NCBI RefSeq assembly: GCF_017299535.1 | Contig: NZ_CP071238.1 | Coordinates: 2,604,001-2,668,000, forward strand | Length of the DNA stretch: 64,000 bases | Direction of reading: 5' to 3' | Origin: Serratia marcescens subsp. marcescens ATCC 13880 | Lineage (GTDB): Bacteria; Pseudomonadota; Gammaproteobacteria; Enterobacterales; Enterobacteriaceae | Shown here: positions 53,423-62,747 of the stretch, in pieces | How the letters are laid out: every line of letters begins with the position of its first letter | Position numbering within the stretch: the stretch's first letter is position 1 | Program-made: the position numbers and the translations under genes | The notes under the pieces: model-generated | The model's input: only the letters and a program-made list of their open reading frames with translations | Database searches by the model: none | Told to the model about the DNA's origin: nothing

Positions 53423-54535
53423 ATGACCGTTTTGACTCCCCCCGTTCCTCTGACCACGCCGCGTCGCGCCGGGCTGGGGCTGACGCTGTTCATTCTCGCC
53501 CTGCTGCTTGCGCCTTGGGTGGCGGGCGCCGCCGGCGGCAACTACTGGGTGCGGGTCGTCGACTTCGCCCTGCTGTATCTGATGCTGGCGCTCGGGCTGA
53601 ACATCGTGGTGGGCATGACCGGGTTGCTGGACATGGGCTTTATCGCCTTTTACGCGGTCGGCGCCTATCTCGCCGCGCTGCTGTCGTCACCGCATCTGAC
53701 GCAGCAGTTCCCGCTGCTGCTGCAGTGGTTCCCCGACGGGCTGCATCTGCCGATGCTGTGGCTGATCCCGCTGGCGGCGCTGCTGGCGGCGGTATGCGGC
53801 ATCCTGCTCGGCGCGCCGACGCTGCGGCTGCGCGGCGACTATCTGGCGATCGTCACGTTGGGATTCGGCGAGATCGTGCGCATTTTGATGCGCAACCTCG
53901 ATCGTCCGGTCAATCTCACCAACGGCCCCAAAGGCATTTCCGGCATTGACCCGGTCAGCCTGTTCGGCCTGAGGTTTTCCGGCATGCACGAGTGGTTCGG
54001 CGTGCGTTTTTCCGGCCTGTACCTCTATTACTATCTGTTCGCCGCGCTGCTGCTGGCGATCCTGTTCATCAGCCTGCGGTTGCAAAACTCGCGCATCGGC
54101 CGTGCGTGGACAGCGATCCGCGAAGATGAGGACGCCGCGCGGGCGATGGGCATCAACACCCGCAACTTCAAGCTGCTGGCCTTCGCCATCGGCGCCACCT
54201 TCGGCGGTGTGGCCGGCGCGTTGTTCGCCGCGTTTCAGGGCTTCGTGTCGCCGGAATCGTTCACCCTGCAGGAATCGATCGCCGTACTGGCGATGGTGGT
54301 GCTCGGCGGCATGGGGCACATCCCCGGCGTGATCCTGGGCGCGCTGCTGCTGGCCGCCCTGCCGGAGCTGCTGCGCAGCAGCATGGGACCGCTGCAGCAG
54401 GCGCTGTTCGGCCAGGTGCTGATCGATCCGGAAATCATCCGCCAACTGTTTTACGGCCTGGCGCTGATCCTGGTGATGCTCTATCGCCCGGCGGGCCTGT
54501 GGCCGGCTCGCCATGCCGGGAGGACCGCCGCATGA
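53423..54535 (+). CDS. LivM-type ABC permease of the ATC operon
   Basis: Permease of 370 residues with about ten helices and the LivM hallmark LRGDYLAIVTLGFGEIVRI; LARGE loop GINTRNFKLLAFAIGA. Forms the membrane channel with the LivH-type protein. Its stop overlaps the next ATPase gene by four bases. Confidence 0.9.
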   Translation: MTVLTPPVPLTTPRRAGLGLTLFILALLLAPWVAGAAGGNYWVRVVDFALLYLMLALGLNIVVGMTGLLDMGFIAFYAVGAYLAALLSSPHLTQQFPLLLQWFPDGLHLPMLWLIPLAALLAAVCGILLGAPTLRLRGDYLAIVTLGFGEIVRILMRNLDRPVNLTNGPKGISGIDPVSLFGLRFSGMHEWFGVRFSGLYLYYYLFAALLLAILFISLRLQNSRIGRAWTAIREDEDAARAMGINTRNFKLLAFAIGATFGGVAGALFAAFQGFVSPESFTLQESIAVLAMVVLGGMGHIPGVILGALLLAALPELLRSSMGPLQQALFGQVLIDPEIIRQLFYGLALILVMLYRPAGLWPARHAGRTAA

Positions 54536-55302
54536 CGCCGCTGCTTGCTTTAAATCACGTCAGCAAACGCTTCGGCGGCCTGACGGCGGTGGATGACGTC
54601 AGCATGAGCATCCGCCAAGGGGAAATCTACGGCCTGATCGGGCCGAACGGCGCCGGCAAAACCACCTGCTTCAACCTGATCACCGGCCTGTATCGCGCCG
54701 ATGAAGGCGAGTTCAGCCTGTTGGGCCAGCGCTATAAACCCCAGGCGATCGACAAAGTGGCGCAGGCCGGCATTGCCCGCACCTTCCAGAACCTGCGGTT
54801 GTTCAACGAAATGAGCGTGCTGGAAAATGTGATGGTCGGCTGCCACGTGCGCACCCGCAACGGCCTGTGGGCAGCGATCGCTCGCCACCGGCGCGCCAAG
54901 GCAGAGGAACAGGCGGTGCGCGATAAATCCCATGCGCTGCTGGAGTACGTCGGCATCAGCCAATTCGCCCATTACCGCGCCGGCGATCTCGCCTATGGCC
55001 ACCAACGCCGCCTGGAGATTGCCCGCGCGCTGGCGACCGAACCCCGGTTGCTGGCGCTGGACGAGCCGGCGGCCGGCATGAACGCCGGTGAAAAAGTAGC
55101 GCTGCGCGAGCTGCTGCTGCGCATCCGCGACAGCGGCAAAACGCTGCTGCTGATCGAACACGACGTCAAGCTGGTGATGGGCCTGTGCGATCGCCTGACG
55201 GTGCTGGACTACGGCAAAGCGATCGCCGAAGGCGAACCGGCGCAGGTGCGGCGCGAACCGGCGGTCATTCAGGCCTATCTGGGAGGCGGCGCGCATGTCT
55301 GA
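54532..55302 (+). CDS. LivG-type ABC ATPase of the ATC operon
   Basis: ATPase of 256 residues: Walker A GPNGAGKTT (about 38-46), the ARTFQNLRLF loop typical of LivG, a degenerate signature LAYGHQRRLEIARALA and Walker B LLALDEPAAGMN. Start at 54532 is in the ATGA overlap with the permease stop. Confidence 0.9.
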   Translation: MTPLLALNHVSKRFGGLTAVDDVSMSIRQGEIYGLIGPNGAGKTTCFNLITGLYRADEGEFSLLGQRYKPQAIDKVAQAGIARTFQNLRLFNEMSVLENVMVGCHVRTRNGLWAAIARHRRAKAEEQAVRDKSHALLEYVGISQFAHYRAGDLAYGHQRRLEIARALATEPRLLALDEPAAGMNAGEKVALRELLLRIRDSGKTLLLIEHDVKLVMGLCDRLTVLDYGKAIAEGEPAQVRREPAVIQAYLGGGAHV

Positions 55303-56008
55303 AGCCCTGCTGAGCGTTAAACATCTCAAAGTGTCTTATGGCGGCATTCATGCGGTCAAAGGCATCGATTTCACGGTGAACGCCGGCGAACAGGTGACGC
55401 TGATCGGCGCCAATGGCGCGGGCAAGACCTCCAGCCTGCGAGCGCTGACCGGCCTGCAGCCGTTCGAAGGCGACATCCTGTTCGACGGTTGCTCGATTCG
55501 CGGCGCGCCGCCGCACCGGTTGCTGCAACGGGGGCTGGTGATGGTGCCGGAGGGACGCGGCATTTTCACCCGTTTGACGGTGCGGGAAAACCTGCAGCTC
55601 GGCGCCTATGCGCGGCGTGACAAATCGGCGGTGCGGCAAGATTTCGAACGGGTGTGTGCCATCTTCCCGCGGCTGAGCGAGCGCCTGCACCAACCGGCCG
55701 GGCTGCTTTCGGGCGGTGAACAGCAGATGGTGGCGATGGGCCGCGCGCTGCTCAGCCGCCCGCGGCTGCTGATATTGGACGAACCCTCGATGGGGCTGGC
55801 GCCGATTGTGGTGGAAGCTATTTTCACGGTCATCAAGCAGTTAGCCCGTGACGGCGTCACGCTGCTATTGGTCGAGCAGAACGCGCGCCTGGCGCTGGAG
55901 TCCACCGATCGCGCCTACGTGTTGGACAGCGGCAGCCTGAGCCACAGCGGCCGTTCCGCCGAGATGCTGGACGATGAAAAAATCAAACAGATCTATTTGG
56001 GTGAATAA
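55295..56008 (+). CDS. LivF-type ABC ATPase of the ATC operon
   Basis: ATPase of 237 residues: Walker A GANGAGKTS, LivF-type VPEGRGIFTRLTVRENL, signature LSGGEQQMVAMGRAL, Walker B LLILDEPSMGLAP. Overlaps the LivG-type gene by eight bases, so the two are translated together. Confidence 0.9.
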   Translation: MSEALLSVKHLKVSYGGIHAVKGIDFTVNAGEQVTLIGANGAGKTSSLRALTGLQPFEGDILFDGCSIRGAPPHRLLQRGLVMVPEGRGIFTRLTVRENLQLGAYARRDKSAVRQDFERVCAIFPRLSERLHQPAGLLSGGEQQMVAMGRALLSRPRLLILDEPSMGLAPIVVEAIFTVIKQLARDGVTLLLVEQNARLALESTDRAYVLDSGSLSHSGRSAEMLDDEKIKQIYLGE

Positions 56009-56042
56009 CCGTTGTTTCTTTTAACCGCACCAGGAGTATGAC

Positions 56043-57194
56043 ATGCAACAGAGCATTCGCATCAAACCGTTGGCGCTGGCCGCCATGACAATGATTCTTA
56101 GCCTCCCGGCGCTGGCGGCCGACACCGTGCTGATCGGCCTGGCCGGGCCGCTGACCGGCCCTTCCGCGCGCATCGGCAAAGATCTCGAAAACGGCGCGCA
56201 ACTGGCGATCGCCGACGCTAACGCGCAGAAACCGACGCTGAACGGCAAACCGGTCACCTTCAAACTGGTGTCCGAGGACGACCAGTCCGACCCGCGCACC
56301 GCCGTGGCCGTGGCGCAACGTTTGGTCGACGAAGGCGTCGCCGGGGTGGTCGGCCACTGGAACACCGGCACCAGCATCCCGGCGGCGCGCATCTATCACG
56401 ACGCCGGCATCGCCCAGGTGGCGCCGGTCGCCACCGGTCACGGCTATACGCAACAGGGTTTTGACACCAGCTTTCGCGTGATGGGCCACGACGACGACGG
56501 CGGCAACTATGCCGGGCAATATGCGGTGAAAACGCTGAAAGCCCAGCGCATCGCGGTGATCGACGATCGCACCGCTTTCGGCCAGGGGCTGGCGGACGAG
56601 TTCATCAAATCGCTGCAGGCCCAGGGCGTGCAGCCGGTCGCCCGCGAGTATGTGGATGACAAGACCGTCGATTTCAGCGCCGTACTGACCACCGTGCGCA
56701 GCAAAAACGCCGATCTGATCTTCTTCGGCGGCGTAGATTCCCAGGCGGCGCCGCTGGCGCGCAAACTGAAGCAGCTGGGCATGAACGCGCAGCTGATGGG
56801 CGCCGGCGGCTTTGTCAGCCAAACCTTCCTGACGCTGGCGCAGCAAGAAGGCGAAGGCGTCGTCGCGTTGGAGCCGGGGCTGCCGCTGGAACAGATGCCG
56901 GGCGGCAAGGCGTTTGAGCAAGCCTACCGCGATCGTTACCACACTCACATCGAACTGCATGCGCCCTTCGCCTACGACGCCACCCGGGTGCTGATCGCCG
57001 CCATCGAACAGGCCGGCTCGGCCAACCCGGCCGATTATCTGCCGAAACTGCGCGCCATACATTATCAGGGCGTGACCGGCGCCATTGCCTTCGATGCGCA
57101 GGGCAACCTGCAACAGCCGAGCTTCACCCTGTACCGGGTAGTCGACGGCAAATGGCAGCCGCAAACCGTGTTGGGCGGCGCCAAACCACAATAA
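56043..57194 (+). CDS. Periplasmic binding protein of the ATC operon
   Basis: Solute-binding protein of 383 residues of the leucine-binding-protein fold; signal peptide from MQQSIRIKPLALAAMTMIL to LAA, then IGLAGPLTGPSARIGKDLENG. It captures the cargo for the LivHMGF-type importer. Context (ATC hydrolase and N-carbamoyl hydrolase downstream) suggests a thiazoline or a related amino acid as ligand. Confidence 0.9.
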   Translation: MQQSIRIKPLALAAMTMILSLPALAADTVLIGLAGPLTGPSARIGKDLENGAQLAIADANAQKPTLNGKPVTFKLVSEDDQSDPRTAVAVAQRLVDEGVAGVVGHWNTGTSIPAARIYHDAGIAQVAPVATGHGYTQQGFDTSFRVMGHDDDGGNYAGQYAVKTLKAQRIAVIDDRTAFGQGLADEFIKSLQAQGVQPVAREYVDDKTVDFSAVLTTVRSKNADLIFFGGVDSQAAPLARKLKQLGMNAQLMGAGGFVSQTFLTLAQQEGEGVVALEPGLPLEQMPGGKAFEQAYRDRYHTHIELHAPFAYDATRVLIAAIEQAGSANPADYLPKLRAIHYQGVTGAIAFDAQGNLQQPSFTLYRVVDGKWQPQTVLGGAKPQ

Positions 57195-57212
57195 ATCAAG
57201 AGGAGCAAGGCG

Positions 57213-57704
57213 ATGAGCTGTGCAAATAACGAATTGGGCATTTTGGCCCGCAGAAAGATCGAGGCGGAAATCATCAAACCGATCTACCAGATTCTGGTGC
57301 GTGAAATCGGCAAGACGCGCGCTCAGGCAGTGATCGGCGAAGCCATCGAGAATGCCGCCATCGCGGCGGGCAAACAGTTCGCCGCTCAGGAACCGAACGG
57401 CGCGGATCTGCGCAGCTTCGCCGCCTTGCAGTACCTGTGGGAAAAAGACGATGCGTTGCGCGTCGAGGTGATCAATCAGGACGAACAGCACTTCGACTAT
57501 AACGTCACCCGCTGCCGCTACGCCGAGATGTATCATGAGATGGGGCTGGGAGACATCGGCCACCTGCTCTCCTGCGCTCGCGACAGCCAGTTTATCGTCG
57601 GCTATGCGCCTGACGTTGAACTGCAGCGCACCCAGACCATCATGTCCGGCGCTCCCTGCTGCGATTTCCGTTACGCCGCCAAAACGCCGGGAGAAAAGCA
57701 ATGA
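57213..57704 (+). CDS. L-2-amino-thiazoline-4-carboxylate (ATC) hydrolase
   Basis: Protein of 163 residues of the ATC hydrolase family (PF14196); family-type segments are YNVTRCRYAEMYHEMGLGD and the Cys-rich SGAPCCDFRY near the end. In Pseudomonas the enzyme (AtcB/TcbB) opens the ring of L-ATC to N-carbamoyl-L-cysteine, which the next enzyme cleaves to cysteine. Start at 57213 with AGGAG eight bases upstream. Four-base overlap with the next gene. Confidence 0.8.
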   Translation: MSCANNELGILARRKIEAEIIKPIYQILVREIGKTRAQAVIGEAIENAAIAAGKQFAAQEPNGADLRSFAALQYLWEKDDALRVEVINQDEQHFDYNVTRCRYAEMYHEMGLGDIGHLLSCARDSQFIVGYAPDVELQRTQTIMSGAPCCDFRYAAKTPGEKQ

Positions 57705-58927
57705 CGCATCGGGTCAACGGCGAGCGCCTGTGGCAAAGCCTGCAGGCGATGGCGCAGTTCGGCGCCATCGCTGACAACGGCGTTACCCGCCTGGCGCTCA
57801 GCGAAGAGGATCGTCAGGCGCGCGACCAGCTGCGCCGGTGGGCGCTGGAGGCCGGTTGCAGCGTGCGCGTCGATCGGATGGGCAACATGTTCCTGCGCCG
57901 TGAAGGCGCGCGGCCCGAGCTGGCGCCGGTTGTCACCGGTTCTCACGGCGACTCGCAACCCCGCGGCGGCCGTTTCGACGGCATCTACGGCGTGCTGGCC
58001 GGATTGGAGGTTATTCGCAGCCTTAACGATCGGCAGATCGTCACCGAACGCGCGATTGAAGTGATCAACTGGACCAACGAAGAAGGCGCCCGCTTTGCGC
58101 CGGCGATGATCGCCTCCGGCGTGTTCGCCGGGGTATTCGACCTGGAATACGGTCTGACGCGCCGCGACGAGCACGGCGTCAGCCTCGGCGAGGCGCTGGA
58201 GCGCATCGGCTACGCCGGCGAGTATCCGGTGGGCGGCACGCCGATCCATGCCGCCTTCGAGTTGCACATCGAACAGGGGCCGATTCTGGAAGCGGAGCAT
58301 CTCGACATCGGCGTGGTGACCGCCGCACAAGGGCAGCGCTGGTATGAACTGGAGGTCGTCGGCTTCAGCGCCCATGCCGGCACCACGCCGATGGACCGCC
58401 GCCGCGACGCCCTGCTGGGCTTTGCGGCGCTGGTCACGGCGGTCAACCGCATCGGTTGGGATTTCGCGCCCGACGCGCGCGCCACGGTGGGCATGGCGCA
58501 AATTACCCCCAATTCACGCAACGTGGTGCCGGGGCGCGTCTTTTTCAGCGTCGAATTCCGCCATCCAGAGGAGTCAATTCTGGAGCAGATGGAGCAGCGC
58601 CTGCGGGCGGCGGTGAACGCCGTCAACGGCGGCGGCCTGACCGCGCGCGCCGAGCGCATCTTCCAGTATCCCCCGATCGCTTTTGATCGAGGCTGCATCG
58701 ACAGCGTACGTCAAGCCGCGCAAGCGTTGGGCTATCGCCATCGCGACATGATTTCCGGCGCCGGCCACGATGCCTGTTACCTTAACCGCGTCGCCCCGAC
58801 CGCCATGATTTTCATTCCCTGCGTGGACGGCATCAGCCACAACGAGCGGGAAGATATCACCCCCGCCTGGGCCGCCGCCGGCGCTGACGTATTGCTGAAC
58901 GCGCTGCTGGCGCACGCCGGCGCCTGA
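57701..58927 (+). CDS. Zn-dependent N-carbamoyl-amino-acid hydrolase
   Basis: Enzyme of 408 residues of the M20 family (allantoate amidohydrolase/hydantoin-utilisation C/beta-ureidopropionase group). Zn ligands are seen in TGSHGDSQPRGGRFDG, NWTNEEGARFAPAM and FELHIEQGPILE, and the substrate-binding region in NSRNVVPG and GAGHDACYL. Next to the ATC hydrolase it should release L-cysteine, ammonia and CO2 from N-carbamoyl-L-cysteine (AtcC/TcbC role). That specific assignment rests on operon context; allantoate-type activity is the alternative. Confidence 0.83.
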   Translation: MTHRVNGERLWQSLQAMAQFGAIADNGVTRLALSEEDRQARDQLRRWALEAGCSVRVDRMGNMFLRREGARPELAPVVTGSHGDSQPRGGRFDGIYGVLAGLEVIRSLNDRQIVTERAIEVINWTNEEGARFAPAMIASGVFAGVFDLEYGLTRRDEHGVSLGEALERIGYAGEYPVGGTPIHAAFELHIEQGPILEAEHLDIGVVTAAQGQRWYELEVVGFSAHAGTTPMDRRRDALLGFAALVTAVNRIGWDFAPDARATVGMAQITPNSRNVVPGRVFFSVEFRHPEESILEQMEQRLRAAVNAVNGGGLTARAERIFQYPPIAFDRGCIDSVRQAAQALGYRHRDMISGAGHDACYLNRVAPTAMIFIPCVDGISHNEREDITPAWAAAGADVLLNALLAHAGA

Positions 58928-58931
58928 TCGT

Positions 58932-58953
58932 CGCCCCGGTTTCTCGCCGGGGC
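58932..58953. terminator. Hairpin after the ATC operon
   Basis: GCCCCGG / CCGGGGC with a seven-base loop, followed on the plus strand by A rather than T residues, so termination in that direction is uncertain. Confidence 0.35.
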
Positions 58954-58959
58954 AAAAAA

Positions 58960-58983
58960 ATATTCAACAAAACGGTTGAATAT
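58960..58983. promoter_or_regulatory. Upstream ArsR operator
   Basis: ATATTCAAC, six bases, GTTGAATAT: a nine-bp inverted repeat. Its centre is 39 bp from that of the second operator, so the two dimers bind on nearly the same helical face. Confidence 0.75.
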
Positions 58984-59000
58984 TAGCCCGTCTGCTCTAT

Positions 59001-59020
59001 ATTCAACCATATGGTTGAAT
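59001..59020. promoter_or_regulatory. ArsR operator over the start codon
   Basis: ATTCAACCAT/ATGGTTGAAT is a perfect 20-bp palindrome that includes the ATG of the ArsR gene. Bound protein would block both transcription and promoter clearance. Confidence 0.8.
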
Positions 59021-59358
59021 TATCTTCCTCACAGCTGGACGCCATTTTTCATGCGCTAGCCGACCCGACCCGCCGTTCGATGTTACGCGCGCTGGCCGGC
59101 GGTGAGCGCAGCATCGGCGAACTGGCCGCGCCGTTGCAGATGTCGTTCGCCGGCGCCTCCAAGCACGTGAAAGCACTGGAACATGCGGGCCTGGTGCAAC
59201 GCACCGTGCAAGGAAGAAACCATATCTGCCGGCTCGAACCCGAGCCTATGGCGCAGGCCATGCACTGGCTGCAAACCTATGAACATTTCTGGACTGAACG
59301 GCTGGATGCGCTCGAACAGGCGCTGCTGCAGCCCGAACAGCTTCCTCCCAAGGAGTGA
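59011..59358 (+). CDS. ArsR family autoregulator
   Basis: Winged-helix regulator of 115 residues: MVELSSSQLDAIFHALADPT and recognition helix FAGASKHVKALEHAGLV. No metal-binding Cys pair of the classical ArsR type is visible (no Cys in the helix), so this belongs to the non-metal group often paired with SRPBCC proteins. Two TATTCAAC palindromes upstream, one across the ATG, point to tight autorepression. Confidence 0.88.
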   Translation: MVELSSSQLDAIFHALADPTRRSMLRALAGGERSIGELAAPLQMSFAGASKHVKALEHAGLVQRTVQGRNHICRLEPEPMAQAMHWLQTYEHFWTERLDALEQALLQPEQLPPKE

Positions 59359-59361
59359 ACC

Positions 59362-59895
59362 ATGAATGATTACGGCATGATTATCGAACCCGGCACGCTG
59401 CGCATCCAGCGGCTGCTGCCCGGCCCCATCGAGCGGGTGTGGGCTTACCTGACCGAATCCGACAAGCGCGCCACCTGGCTGGCGGCCGGCGCCATGAAGT
59501 TGGAAAACGGCGCGCCGCTGGAGCTGGAGTTTCGCAACTCCGATCTGGCGGGCGAGCACGAGCAACCGCCGGCCAAGTACAAGCAGCACGGCGGCTGCGT
59601 CAGCAACCGCGGCCACATCACCTGCCTGTTCCCGCCGCGCCTGCTGAGCTTTACCTGGGCCGAACAGGATCAGGGGCGCCCTTCCGAAGTGACCTTCGAG
59701 CTGACGGAACAGGGAAACGCGGTGCTGCTGACGGTCACCCACCGGCGCTTGGCCAACCGCGACGAGATGCTCAGCGTCGCCGGCGGCTGGCACACCCATC
59801 TGGATATCCTGCTGGATCGTCTGCACGATCGGGCGCCGCAGCCGTTCTGGAGCACCCATGCCCGGCTGGAAGAAGAGTACCGCGCCCGCCTGTAA
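59362..59895 (+). CDS. SRPBCC/AHSA1 domain protein
   Basis: Protein of 177 residues with the START/AHSA1 hydrophobic ligand cavity (IQRLLPGPIERVWAYLTESD, ATWLAAGAM). Such proteins commonly sit next to an ArsR regulator; the pair may sense or handle a hydrophobic compound. Begins three bases after the ArsR stop, so the two are co-translated. Its stop adjoins that of the convergent CorA-family gene. Ligand unknown. Confidence 0.87.
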   Translation: MNDYGMIIEPGTLRIQRLLPGPIERVWAYLTESDKRATWLAAGAMKLENGAPLELEFRNSDLAGEHEQPPAKYKQHGGCVSNRGHITCLFPPRLLSFTWAEQDQGRPSEVTFELTEQGNAVLLTVTHRRLANRDEMLSVAGGWHTHLDILLDRLHDRAPQPFWSTHARLEEEYRARL

Positions 59896-60924
59896 TTACG
59901 ACTCGTCCCGGCGCCTGAACGCCAGATAACCGGCGATCAGCGTAAAACTGCCGACCAGCAACACCAGCAGGATAAAACCGTGGTGATTGCTGGCCAGCGG
60001 TATCCCCCCGACGTTCATGCCGAAGAAACCGGCGACGATGTTGATCGGCAACGCCAGCACGGTGATCACCGTCAGGGTGTAGAGCGTGCGGTTATTCTGC
60101 TCCATCAGCTTGGCGCCCAGCTCTTCCTGCAATAGCCGGATGCGTTCGGTCAGGCTGGCGAGATCGTTCAACACCACGGTGAACTCTTCGGTAAACTGCC
60201 GCAGATCTTGCACCACCTTGCGGCTCAGCCAGGCCGGCGGCCGGTTCAACAGCCGAAACAGCGCGGCCGGTTCCGGCGCCAACAGGCGCTGAAAGCGCAA
60301 TAACATGCGGCGCATGCGCCCCAGCTCGGCGCGATTGCGTTTGACGCGGCGGGTCAGCAAGCGATCCTCGATGGCATCAACATACTGGTTAGCCTGCCGC
60401 ACCACCTGTTCCAGCACGTCCTCCTGCTCTTCCAGCAGGTGCGCCAGCAGCTCGGTAGACGACGCCAGCTCCAGCGCCGTCAGGCGACCAAGCAGCCGTT
60501 CAATCAATCGCACCGGTTTGTGACGCACGGTGACCACCAGCCCACGGCAGCAATAGAGCCACAGCGTCGCCGTTTCCGGGTTGCTGTCCTCAGGGTGGAA
60601 AATCACGTCGTTGAGCACCGCGAACAGATCGTCGCCCTGGCGCTCGATGCGCGTCGTGTGGGAACCATGCCGAATTTCATGGAAGAAAAAATCGGAAATG
60701 GCGAAATGGTTTTTCAGCCACTTCTCCGCCGCCGCGTGGTTGAGATTGAGGTGCAGCCAGACAAAGCCGTCGCCGGACGGCAAAGCCTGGTAAGCCTGGC
60801 AGACCTGTTGCGAGTTCAGGCGCGCCGGCGGCTCACCGGAACGAAACACATGGCCGTAGATCAGCCCGGTCACTTCATCATCGAAATCAAGCTTGTGCAT
60901 CTTTTCCGCTAACCGTTGCACCAT
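59896..60924 (-). CDS. CorA/ZntB family divalent-cation transporter
   Basis: Transporter of 342 residues: large cytosolic N-domain with long helices, two C-terminal membrane helices and the GMN signature (FFGMNVGG) of the CorA superfamily. Sequence and the ZntB-like start region place it near ZntB (Zn2+) rather than classical CorA (Mg2+), but the ion is not certain. AAGG five bases before the ATG at 60924. Confidence 0.85.
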   Translation of the reverse strand: MVQRLAEKMHKLDFDDEVTGLIYGHVFRSGEPPARLNSQQVCQAYQALPSGDGFVWLHLNLNHAAAEKWLKNHFAISDFFFHEIRHGSHTTRIERQGDDLFAVLNDVIFHPEDSNPETATLWLYCCRGLVVTVRHKPVRLIERLLGRLTALELASSTELLAHLLEEQEDVLEQVVRQANQYVDAIEDRLLTRRVKRNRAELGRMRRMLLRFQRLLAPEPAALFRLLNRPPAWLSRKVVQDLRQFTEEFTVVLNDLASLTERIRLLQEELGAKLMEQNNRTLYTLTVITVLALPINIVAGFFGMNVGGIPLASNHHGFILLVLLVGSFTLIAGYLAFRRRDES

Positions 60925-61110
60925 AACGCCTTATCCTGCCGGTTGCCGTTAACCCAAGACCGTCCCCGCTGTTATAACAATCTTTATTTATCGGCGTTAA
61001 TGATTTTCGCCGTTCCCGATGATTAATATTTTCGTCATAAAAAGGCCACATTCATTCAGAATACTTTTCAGGCGACAGCTACCGCATTCAATCCTTTCAG
61101 GAAGGTCATT

Positions 61111-62721
61111 ATGAGCGATAACAGCGCCGTTCAAACGGGTGTGCCGGCCGCATCCAGCCTGCCCAAGCTGCATCAAAAGAACAGTCGACTCACTGTTCTT
61201 TTTTTTGTGTTCTTATTAATTCTGGGGATCGCGTTTGCCGGGGTGAACTTGTTTAACGACGTCAGCGACGCCGGCGCCGTCTATACCAGTTACATTCCGT
61301 TTTTATTATTGGGGCTGGCGCTGCTGATCGCGCTGGGCTTTGAATTCGTCAACGGCTTCCACGATACCGCCAATGCGGTCGCGACGGTGATTTACACCCA
61401 CTCGCTGTCGCCGATGGTCGCCGTGGTGTGGTCCGGTTTCTTCAACTTTCTCGGCGTGTTGCTCTCCAGCGGCGTGGTGGCCTTCGGCATCATTTCGCTG
61501 CTGCCGGTTGAGCTGATCCTGCAGGCCGGCACCGGCAACGGTTTCGCCATGGTGTACGCCCTGCTGTTCTCCGCCATCATCTGGAACCTCGGCACCTGGT
61601 GGCTCGGGCTGCCCGCCTCGTCGTCGCATACGCTGATCGGCTCGATTATCGGCGTCGGCGTGGCCAACGCTCTGATCCACGGCCGCACCGGCACCAGCGG
61701 CGTGGACTGGGGCCAGGCGATCAAGGTGGGCTACGCGCTGCTGCTGTCGCCGGTGATCGGCTTCGTGTTCGCCGGCCTGCTGCTGCTGGCGCTGAAGCTG
61801 TTCGTCAAGAACCGCCAGCTGTACAGCGCGCCTAAGGACAATAGCCCGCCGCCGCTGTGGATCCGCGGATTGCTGATCCTCACCTGCACCGGCGTTTCCT
61901 TTGCCCACGGCTCCAACGACGGGCAGAAAGGCATGGGCCTTATCATGCTGATCCTGGTGGGCACCATGCCGATCGCCTACGCCCTGAACCGTTCGATGCC
62001 GCCGGAGCAGATCCCCCGGGTGGCGGCGCTGGCGGAAGTGACCAAAAACGAGCTGCTGCGCCAGTTCCCGGCCGGCCGCCAAACGCCGCCGCGCGAGGTG
62101 CTGACCGGCTATGTGCGCACCAGCGAACTGACGCCGGAGGTGGTGCCGGCGCTGGCGCAGCTGGCCGGCGCGATCGGCGATCAAATCCGTCAGTACGGCT
62201 CGGTCGACAAGATCCCGGCGCAGGCGGTGTCGAACACCCGCAATGACATGTACCTGGCGTCCGAGACCATCAAGCACCTGAAGGCAGAGCGTCAGTTGCA
62301 GATCAATTCCGATGCGCAGCGCAACCTCGACGCGTTGAAAGGCGAACTCGACAACGCCACCCGCTTCATTCCCTTTTGGGTGAAAGTGGTGGTGGCGATT
62401 GCGCTGGGGCTCGGCACCATGGTTGGCTGGCGCCGCATCGTGGTGACGGTGGGCGAAAAGATCGGTAAATCGCACCTGACCTACGCCCAGGGCGCCAGCG
62501 CCGAACTGGTGGCGATGACCACCATCGGCGCGGCCGACGCCTTCGGTTTGCCGGTTTCGACCACGCACGTACTTTCGTCCGGCATCGCCGGCACCATGGC
62601 CGCCAACCGCTCCGGCCTGCAGATGGCCACCCTGCGCAATCTGCTGATGGCCTGGGTGCTGACGCTGCCGGCCTCGGTACTGCTGTCGGCGGTGCTGTAC
62701 TGGATCTTCAACCATTTCTAA
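61111..62721 (+). CDS. PiT family phosphate transporter
   Basis: Low-affinity phosphate symporter of 536 residues (PitA length is about 500). PiT signatures NGFHDTANAVAT and AHGSNDGQKGMG, plus SSSHT and STTH motifs. It moves phosphate with a divalent metal, and in E. coli PitA is the partner restrained by MgtS, whose homologue is in this window. Followed after 26 bp by a polyphosphate kinase, so uptake and storage of phosphate may be linked. Confidence 0.92.
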   Translation: MSDNSAVQTGVPAASSLPKLHQKNSRLTVLFFVFLLILGIAFAGVNLFNDVSDAGAVYTSYIPFLLLGLALLIALGFEFVNGFHDTANAVATVIYTHSLSPMVAVVWSGFFNFLGVLLSSGVVAFGIISLLPVELILQAGTGNGFAMVYALLFSAIIWNLGTWWLGLPASSSHTLIGSIIGVGVANALIHGRTGTSGVDWGQAIKVGYALLLSPVIGFVFAGLLLLALKLFVKNRQLYSAPKDNSPPPLWIRGLLILTCTGVSFAHGSNDGQKGMGLIMLILVGTMPIAYALNRSMPPEQIPRVAALAEVTKNELLRQFPAGRQTPPREVLTGYVRTSELTPEVVPALAQLAGAIGDQIRQYGSVDKIPAQAVSNTRNDMYLASETIKHLKAERQLQINSDAQRNLDALKGELDNATRFIPFWVKVVVAIALGLGTMVGWRRIVVTVGEKIGKSHLTYAQGASAELVAMTTIGAADAFGLPVSTTHVLSSGIAGTMAANRSGLQMATLRNLLMAWVLTLPASVLLSAVLYWIFNHF

Positions 62722-62747
62722 CACCGGGCTGACACGGAGAAAATCTG

